Shown here one piece after another: positions 56,742 to 64,000 of a DNA stretch of 64,000 bases. Below the pieces are notes generated by a model. That model ran no database searches. It was not told the DNA's origin and saw only the letters and a program-made list of their open reading frames with translations. The DNA comes from Agriotes lineatus. Lineage: Eukaryota; Arthropoda; Insecta; Coleoptera; Elateridae. The stretch lies in contig OW679203.1 of assembly GCA_940337035.1 (NCBI GenBank), positions 75,717,061 to 75,781,060 of the forward strand. The letters run 5' to 3'. The position numbers and the translations under genes were made by a program. Positions within the stretch are counted from its first letter, which is position 1. Each line of letters begins with the position of its first letter.

Positions 56742-57991
56742 CAGGGTGCCCGGATTTCGTAGGGACAACATGGGTAACTTTTGTATTTGAATAGATAGAG
56801 AGATGGTTAAATTAGCAAAAAGGTGCAGGTTTGAGAGCTCATTAAGAATCCATCTTCAAATTTTACTTGTCGTGGCCCACTTGTCTAAAATTAAAAAAAA
56901 AAACAAAATCTCCTAATTTCTTTTATACGCCGTAACTTTTTTGTTACTTAAGATATTGAGATGCGGTTTAAACTAATTTGAATGGTAATTTAAATACTTT
57001 TATTGATACTTGATAAAACCAATTTTATTTGTGTTAATTTTTAGTAATCTAACCTAACCTCAAAATTTTAAATTGGTACCCTGTAATTTTTTTGGCCCTT
57101 TTAAGAGAGGATTTTTTTCTGAATGCAGTGATGTATTACATGATATGGAAACTTCTTCAAAATTTTGAAAAACTGAGTTTATTCTTTTTACAGGCAGAAA
57201 TCACTAGTGCCATGATCACAATAATTTTGTTTTTTATTTATTACGTTATCTGTAAAATTATGTTTAGAAACAAAAAACACTCTTATCATCATACGTGCCT
57301 TCCAGTAGTGTCAGTGTGTTCCGTATGTTTGACGTATAAGTTCTACGTTCTTGTAGCACTTGACATACGCACAAAATACATCATATTTTCAAAATTTTCC
57401 GTTATAAGTTGAAGTAATAACACTCACACTGACAGGCACGTATGATGATAAACCTGCTTTTTGTTTCGAAACATAATTTCACAAATAACGTGATATACAA
57501 AAAACAAAGTTATTGTGATCATAGCACTAGTGATTTCTGCCTGTAAAAAGAATAAACTCAGTTTTTCAAAATTTTGAAGAAGTTTTCACATCATGTAATA
57601 CATCACTGCATTCAGAAAAAAATCCTCTCTTAAAAGAGCAAAAAAAATTGCAGGGTACCAATTTAAAATTTTGAGGTTAGGTTAGATTACTAAAAATTAA
57701 CACAAATAAAATTGGTTTTATCAAGTGCCAATAAAAGTATTTAAATTACCATGCAAATTAGTTCAAATCGCACCTCAATATCTTAAGTAACAAAAAAGTT
57801 ACGGCGTATAAAAGAAATTAGGAGATTTTGTTTTTTTTTTAATTTTAGACAAGTGGGCCATGACAAGTAAAATTTGAAGATGGATTCTTAATGAGCTCTC
57901 AAACCTGCACCTTTTTGCTAATTAAACCATCTCTCTATCTCTTCAAATACAAAAGTTACCCATGTTGTCCCTACGAAATTCGGGCACCCTG
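56742..57991. mobile_element. 1.25-kb foldback element with ~570-bp arms
   Basis: Begins CAGGGTGCCCGGATTTCGTA and ends with its inverse; TA on both sides (56740-56741, 57992-57993). Arms 56742 to about 57320 and about 57424 to 57991 stay highly similar throughout, with a loop near 100 nt. The TA target and CAGGG terminus suggest Tc1/mariner-type mobilisation. The plus-strand ORF at 57092-57412 lies in the arm and loop and has no known domain. Confidence 0.93.
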
Positions 57992-57999
57992 TATATTTA

Positions 58000-58379
58000 A
58001 AAAAAATGTTTTAACAAGGTCTTATTAATTCAAGATGGAATAACTATCTCAAAAATTTTTAATCTTGAAAAATTGCCAGTTAATAGCGTATAAATTTATA
58101 GTTACATAAGATGTAATGGGACTTTCATTTTGTTCCGACCTCTTTCGTTCTACCTAAAATTTCACTGGATTCGGCCCTGTACTAGTGACTTTCGAATTCA
58201 TTTCAGCCAGCGTTCAGATGCTCGTAACCTGTAAAATTCCTTTAGAAGCATTTTATTGGGACGGCGTAGTTTCTTGCAGTAATTTTCGTTTAGGTTATAT
58301 TTCGCTGAATTGTAAATATGAGCTTATTCTTTGATTTCTTATTGTCGATAATGCGTACTAACACTTTAAAGTTCTACGT
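58000..58379. other. Unassigned stretch
   Basis: No gene or repeat recognised. Confidence 0.4.
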
Positions 58380-59967
58380 ATTGCTTTTTGTTGTTCTTGT
58401 AATTTGATATTTACGCCCGTGGACTTCCGTGCGTGGCATGGCGAGTGTGTGGGAACCGTTTTCTTTGTGCTTTGTTAACCGGGACTTCCCCCCGAATTTT
58501 GCTAAGTTAGATATGACCTCAGCCGCCGAAGGCTTTTGCTGTTTGTTTTTCTACCTACGCTTTGCGCCAAGCTTTGGCCAAAAGGAAGCAACATTCGATA
58601 AGCCCTTGATGATTATGCATAGGGGATTATTAATTTTGGAACTCCAAACTTTCTTCCGATGGACAGTCACCAAGTTCTCGTGCATTTTGGAATTAATTAG
58701 TAGCGAGCCACCGGCCAGTTTACATGTGAAAATTCGCGGGCCCCGACTGCGGTAAATCCGTTGCAGTCGGGGACCCTGTTATTAGAACTAGGTGTGTAAT
58801 CTTTTACGAACCTTTGTGGGCGCTTTGCGCCGAGTAAATTGTGTGAGAGTTTCACTTCAGCCCTAAATAGCAGCGAATTGTGATAGTTTGAGGAGTTCGG
58901 CGACAGTATTCATAGCCGGAGGTGCAGAAAGAACTCCGGGGCGGTCGTGAAGTTAAGGGAAAGGCCCGCGAAACGTTTTATTGGGGAAAACGTTGTTTAC
59001 CGTGTCGTTTTGTTGTCCGCTCTCTAAGTACAGAGGGACGCATAGTTTGCCATTAGTGCACATATAGTTCTAACGTCGTTTGATTATCCCCGCTTGTGTA
59101 CTCGTGTCGTTCGAGGATTATTGCAGTTGCAAATTCCGATTACGTTCGCTGGGCCACCCCGGAAACTAAAGTCATCTTCGCCAGCCCCGTCGCCGACCCG
59201 CTCTCTCTCCCAAGTTGGATCCCCCTGCAGCAGCCTTGCCAAGCTTCCGCCGAGGACCTCATCGCTACCCCAACATGCTTACAGCTCCAGGTATTTATTT
59301 ATGTGCGATATGTTTTGTGTGTCGAGATAAAGTGGCGTCCGTAATTTTTACTGTGCAACCCCAGTGATCAAAACGTTGCGTACGCTCGCCTAATTTTAGA
59401 ATTTGATTTGCTTGTTGACATCAGGGGTTTTACCCTGAATATCTTGTCTTGAACTTTGTAATAACATAGTTAGACATTAAGGTAACTTTGCTTGGGAGCC
59501 CCTTTCATGTTCAAGTATGGTGTGCCTTTCTTTTTATTAAATTTAAACTCGCCTCCGGGCGATTACTTCAGTGTAAACTTATTTGTAAATTTAACTCATT
59601 CAATAATAAATCTTTTAAAGTCAGTCGGTTTATTTGTCGAGGTCTGAACCCCTTCTGGGTTCCTAAGTAATTTAGTTTGGGCAAAGGCCAGGTGTAACTG
59701 CAGTTGTAAAGCTAAAGCATGTCTTATGAGCAAGCAAGCCCCAGAATTTGGGCCAGTATTAGTGTTCTTTTGTTACTCTTTAGCAAGGGTGGGCCTTAAG
59801 GTAAGTCATTTGTTTATGGCCACTCTTGGTGTTCTATCTGAAGACTCGGTGGAGGCTTGGACAGCGCGGCGAGGACAACCGTGGACTTGGAGGACCTCCC
59901 CATAGGCTACGTGTGTGTTCTTGTTTCTAACACGTTTGCCATTCCCTATCTAGAAACAAGTGGCGCT
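58380..59967. other. GC-rich block, probable LTR or leader region
   Basis: Distinctly more GC-rich than its surroundings, with no convincing ORF. Contains a 10-bp perfect hairpin (58741-58772), several strong donors (CAG|GTATTT 59290, AAG|GTAAGT 59800, CAGG|GTAAGT 59999) and few acceptors. The composition resembles the LTR-like blocks at 19519-20749 and 45518-46491. Could also be the first exons of a host gene. Confidence 0.35.
58741..58772. repeat. Perfect 10-bp stem-loop
   Basis: CCCCGACTGC and GCAGTCGGGG separated by 12 nt. Confidence 0.9.
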
Positions 59968-60498
59968 CTAGGCATCTATCTTAAGCAATCCATCAGGGTA
60001 AGTGCCGCCGGTTTTTCTTTGTACTCTCGAACCACGCCTTCCCGACTGTGCTAAGTGCGAGTAACCGGAGCAACAAAATCTGTTCCAACACATTAAGATC
60101 TGTGTTTTCTGGTAAAGCCGGCGAACCCTGTAGTTTGTACCCGATTTTGGACCGTAAATATGATCAATGTCGATCTGAGGATTTAAAACTGTAACAAAAA
60201 TGGGGCCCGAAATGGATCCCTGTGGCACTCTAGCATTAATGCTGTGTGTCGAGGAGTCGCGAGCGTTGATTCTCGCTTGAAACGTGCTGTTAGATAGGAA
60301 TGATTTTATGATCAGCAGCCAGTACGTAGTTACGTTCAAGGTTCCCGGGTTATCAATTAGCCCATTTGTCGATAGTCGGTCAAATGCCTGTACCACATCA
60401 ATTTTATTTTCAAATCATATTTCAATTTTTCCTATAATGCGTAAAATCTGGTGGTTTATGGAGTGATAATTTTTAAATTCAATTTCGAATTGTGGAAG
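59968..60498 (-). pseudogene. Jockey-like reverse transcriptase, distal part
   Basis: Minus frame: PQFEIEFKNYHSINHQILRI, (stop) KIDVVQAFDRLSTNGLID with the first RT Asp, WLLIIKSFLSNSTFQARIN, VPQGSISGPI. This continues the relic at 63684-64000 across the RTE-like insertion. The YADD region is frameshifted and the border to the GC-rich block lies somewhere between 59968 and 60110. Confidence 0.8.
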
Positions 60499-60512
60499 TA
60501 CATCGTTTACAT
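60499..60512. repeat. Left 14-bp target-site duplication
   Basis: TACATCGTTTACAT, identical to 63670-63683, bounding the RTE-like insertion. Confidence 0.95.
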
Positions 60513-63500
60513 CCCGTGCGGGGATTTACCAGTTACCTCCATCGGGTGCGTCCCCATTGGAATTGGGGGAAGCTCGTCAGCGGTGCAACCCAGCACAGTT
60601 GAAGGGTAGTGGGGAAATAAAATACCCATCGTGGAAAAAAAACTGGTCTGGCCCTCCAGGTTGGGGGTTAACAATGGGCCAGCTCCTCGTTTGTTGTAAA
60701 ACTTATAAAATGCTAAAAGACCAAACACACAGCCTCGGAAACAGGATGGATTAAATTTTAGACGACGCACGCAAAGAAAATGGACATGGAAGGTGGGCAC
60801 ATGGAATGTGCAAGGAATCGCAAATAAAGAAAAAGAAATCTGCGGGGAACTAGAGAAATTGAATATGGATATAGTGTGCCTCACAGAAACAAAGCGAAAA
60901 GGCCAAGGTAAAAAGATGATAAACAACTATGAACTATACTGGTCCGGTGTATCTAAATCAGAACGTGCTAGAGCAGGAGTAGCCATAATTATAAAGAAAA
61001 AACACAATAGAAAGATCATAGATTTCGAAGCAGTATCAGAAAGATGTATCAAATTAGTTTTAAAAATTAACGGAAGAGAACTGGTAATACTAGCACTCTA
61101 CGCTCCAACAGAAGACGCACCAGTCAACCTGAAGGAAGATTTTTACCGAACAATAATAGAACAACTGGATAAAATTAAAGTTCGACAGCAAGTGATTGTA
61201 GCAGGAGATATGAATGCGAAAGTGGGAATACGAACACCACGACGAAGTAGTTGGCCAATTCGGTGAACTAACAGAAAACGAAAACGGCGGAAGACTAATA
61301 AATATGTGTAAACAGTACAATCTTAAACTCTGGAACACATTTTTTGACCATAAAAGTGCTCATAAATATACATGGGAAAGGCCTTCCTTAAATCAAAAAT
61401 CTCTTCTAGATTACATCATTACAAGACAACAACAGCACATAAAAATTCAAGATGTACGTGTAAAAAGGGGTGCGAACTGTGGTTCAGACCACTACCTAGT
61501 TGTAGCAACAATTGTAATACCTCCAATACAATTACAAAAAGAAATAACAGCACCAATAGAAATTACAAAGACAACACAGTCACACCTAAAATACAAGATC
61601 CATTTACTAAAGCAAGACAGCATTAGACAACTATACAGCAACAGATTAAAAATAAAATTACAAACAAATAGGATAAATAATCATGTAGAAATTGAACACA
61701 CGAACTTGACGGAAGCAATTCATCAAGCAGCGATGGAAGCTTTAGGAAGAGTAGAAAGGGAAGGAAAACCGAAACCAATATGGTGGAACGAAGAAATAGA
61801 GGAGCATATTCATAGGAAAAACAGCGCGTACCATAAATGGCTATCCTTAAGAACAGATGAAGCACTGTGGGAATATAAACGTTTAAACAGAATAGCAAAA
61901 AGAAAAATCTCTAGCTACAAAAATGAAGTTTGGGAACGAAAGTGCATAGAAATTGACGGCATGATAGGTGGAGCCCAATCTACGGAAGTATGGCGATGCT
62001 TAAAAACGTTAAAGAAAGACAATAACAACATGAATCGAACGTATATTGACACGCACACGTGGGTGAGCCACTATAAGAAGTTATTAAAAGAAGATACAAC
62101 AGAATACGTCTGCGACGATAGCACTTTAGAGAGCACTAAAACAGCATTAGAAATTACCGAAGGCGACGTCCAAATAGCGCTAAAGAAAATGAAAAATGGA
62201 AGAGCACCTGGTCCCGGTGAAATACCAGCAGAACTGCTTAAGTATGGGGGACATGCTTTAATAACTAGATTATCATGTCTCTTTAATAACTGTATTAGAC
62301 AGAATAAAATCCCAACTCAGTGGAAAGAGTCCTACATTATATCGATTTACAAAAAGGGATCTCGTAAAGAACCCGGAAATTACAGAGGACTGAGCATCAA
62401 CAGCACATTTAGCAGACTATTTGGTGAAGTTTTAATGGCCAAACTACAAGAAAATGTGGAAGGAAAAATAAGTGACAAACAGAGTGGTTTCACTCGAGAA
62501 AAATCATGTGTTGACAACATCTTCGTGCTACAACAGGTGATAGAAAAACGAATAGCAGTCGGAGAAGAAACTCACGTAGCCTTCATTGATTTGACCAAAG
62601 CATACGACTCAGTACCTCGACTTAAATTATGGCAAGCTTTATACAAGATGAATATAAACGAAGAACTTATTAACATAATAAAAGAAATGTATACACAGAA
62701 TAAAGCTTATATAAAAAATGGGATGGAACTCTCGGAGTTTTTTACTCCAACAAAAGGGCTGAGACAAGGCTGTACGTTATCTCCACTGCTCTTCAACATA
62801 TATTTGGAAGTGGTTTTGGAAAAATGGAAAGAGGGTGTAAAGAGAATGGTCATACCAGTTAACGACGACCATCTGTTCACTCTGAATTTTGCTGACGACC
62901 AGGTGGTGATTGCGCAAGATGCTTACGACCTAGAATTTATGCTGAAAAGACTGTACAAGACATATGAAAAATGGGGCCTAAGTATCAACACCGAAAAAAC
63001 TGAATATATAGCAATAAACACCGATGCTAAATTTCAAGTACTCGTAAATGCAACCGAGGAAATTAAACAAGTTGATCGATTTAAATACTTAGGAACAATA
63101 ATAACATCTAATGGCATAGGTCGCGACGAAATAAAAACTAGAATTGAAACCAGCCGTAAAATATTGGGCAGCTTAAATTCTATATGGTGGGATAAACATA
63201 TCTCTAAGAACGTTAAAATTCATATTGGTAGATCTCTGGTAGAATCAGTGCTATGCTACGGATGTGAAACCTGGACAATTAACAGCGAGTATAAGAGAAA
63301 ACTACAGGCCGTAGAAATGGACTACCTCAGAAGAAGCGCTCTAGTATCCAGAATGGATCGTATTACAAATGATGAAATTCGACACCGAATGAGGGCCACG
63401 GACACAATAATAAACAGAATAGAGAGAAGAGGACTTAAATGGTTTGGCCATGTGCTGAGGATGGATGACCGGCGATGGCCAAAACGCATCTTTAAATGGA

Positions 63501-63669
63501 CTTCCCCAGGTAAACGCAAACGTGGAAGACCCCGAAGGTCATGGAATAACGAGATGAGAGGCGCAATGACCAACTACGAAGTACAGGAGGAAGATGCCCA
63601 AAACCGAGACTTGTGGCGTTTGAGAACCGGCAAACCGCACAGGGCGGTATAGTCCCGGAGATATATATA
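60513..63669 (+). mobile_element. RTE-like non-LTR retrotransposon, near full length
   Basis: 3157 bp between exact 14-bp duplications. 5' part: a ~280-bp leader with GCAACCCAGCACAG and CCCTCCAGGTTGGGGG, typical for RTE-type elements. 3' end: a short (AT)n run after the stop codon instead of poly(A), also typical of the RTE group. Inserted in an older Jockey-like relic of opposite orientation. Confidence 0.92.
60793..63652 (+). pseudogene. RTE-like endonuclease/reverse transcriptase, one frameshift
   Basis: Endonuclease: GTWNVQGIANKEKEICGELE, MDIVCLTETKRKG, LYAPTED, VAGDMNAKVG; after a single-base shift at about 61221-61245 the frame continues VVGQFGELTENENGGRL, LLDYIITR and CGSDHYLVVA. RT: APGPGEIPAELLKYG, NYRGLSINSTFSRL, AFIDLTKAYDSVPR (first Asp), TKGLRQGCTLSPLLF, LNFADDQVVIA (catalytic Asp pair near 62890). 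C-terminus: LKWFGHVLRMDD and GKRKRGRPRRSW before TAG at 63650-63652. The frame is open upstream of 60793 to a TAG near 60760 without ATG, so the start is unclear. Otherwise every expected motif is intact, which fits recent insertion. Confidence 0.93.
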
Positions 63670-63683
63670 TACATCGTTTACAT
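63670..63683. repeat. Right 14-bp target-site duplication
   Basis: TACATCGTTTACAT, identical to 60499-60512. Confidence 0.95.
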
Positions 63684-64000
63684 TTTAGAAATTATTTACT
63701 CGAGACTGGATAATTCTTTCTAGGTGTTGCGACGTGGTGGATGGAAAACTAATAGGTGTGTAATGTGCTGGATTATTGTGCAGTTTGCCAGACTTAGAAA
63801 CATTAGGATTATTGCGTGCTTTCATACTGTGAGGAAATATCAAATTCGCATACATGCGTTAAACATTGCCGTTAGAAAGGTTATAGATTTGTTGCGTAAG
63901 TTTGTAAGAACAGTGTTGAGTAGCATATCCGATCATGGTGTCTCTTTAGTTTTTAGCTTTTTAATGTGCTGTTTGACTTCTGTAGCGGTCCCTGGATTTG
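63684..64000 (-). pseudogene. Jockey-like reverse transcriptase, proximal part
   Basis: Minus frame: EVKQHIKKLKTKETP (canonical 'EV...IK.LK..KAPG'), FNACMRI, then PAHYTPISFPSTTSQHLERI-like residues in a shifted frame, matching the region before the 'HS..HQ' motif seen at about 60450. It runs off the window end. Confidence 0.75.

Noticed and set aside
57092..57412. Plus-strand ORF of 106 codons as a gene
   Set aside because: It lies in the arm and loop of the giant foldback element; its mirrored arm lacks the frame and there is no domain.
60507..60926. Minus-strand ORF of 139 codons
   Set aside because: Antisense to the leader and endonuclease start of the RTE-like element.
1..64000. CRISPR array, prokaryotic operons or rRNA genes
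   Set aside because: No regularly spaced direct repeats, ribosome-binding-site-led gene clusters or conserved rRNA segments were seen; introns and retroelements show a eukaryotic source.

Overview
This window reads as a repeat-dominated stretch of arthropod, most likely insect, nuclear DNA. It is AT-rich, genes are split by short GT-AG introns (47-63 nt where both ends are clear), and it carries tRNA-derived SINEs, Jockey-like and RTE-like non-LTR retrotransposons, hAT, Tc1/mariner, pogo and piggyBac-like DNA transposons, LTR-like blocks and many foldback elements. A beetle-like genome would fit, but that is inference from the element mix and gene families. There is no operon structure, CRISPR array, rRNA or convincing functional tRNA gene.

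Three host-type loci stand out. At 10392-12308 (+) is a two-exon (or more) gene for an ankyrin-repeat protein whose N-terminus carries a PD-(D/E)XK/DUF4297-like nuclease signature. At 32335-34004 (-) is a multi-exon GH18 chitinase-like gene with a premature stop and frameshifts, so a pseudogene. At 51712-52090 (-) are the last two exons, joined in phase, of an unrecognised gene whose upstream exons are not found.

Layout: 0.4-1.7 kb, retroelement and SINE remnants; 4.6-4.9 kb, mariner relic; 6.5-8.5 kb, two foldback elements; 9.3-9.8 kb, an interspersed repeat with a tRNA-like module; 10.4-12.3 kb, ankyrin gene with a TTAA-flanked MITE just downstream; 15.4-16.8 kb, pogo-like element; 17.4-19.1 kb, three palindromic elements; 19.5-23.2 kb, an LTR-like GC-rich block abutting a Jockey-like LINE; 23.5-26.1 kb, an element with nested MITE; 28.5-29.8 kb, LINE relics; 31.5-32.0 kb, two head-to-head SINEs; 32.3-34.0 kb, GH18 pseudogene; 34.9-38.5 kb, old LINE split by a TA-flanked transposon with ~265 bp inverted repeats; 40.2-41.6 kb, hAT deletion derivative; 45.5-46.6 kb, LTR plus leader inside an older transposase relic; 47.3-48.2 kb, mariner derivative with a SINE in its right end; 53.5-56.2 kb, hAT with a mariner derivative inserted; 56.7-58.0 kb, a 1.25-kb giant hairpin; 60.5-63.7 kb, a nearly intact RTE-like element inserted in an older Jockey-like element.

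The clearest evolutionary signal is nesting with exact target-site duplications: 8 bp for three hAT-type elements, 13 bp for a SINE, 14 bp for the RTE-like element, and TA or TTAA for mariner/pogo and piggyBac-like elements. These fix element borders and relative ages. The most interesting gene is the nuclease-like plus ankyrin protein, because its N-terminal motif resembles effector domains of bacterial anti-phage systems; that link is a family-level inference and needs a profile search.
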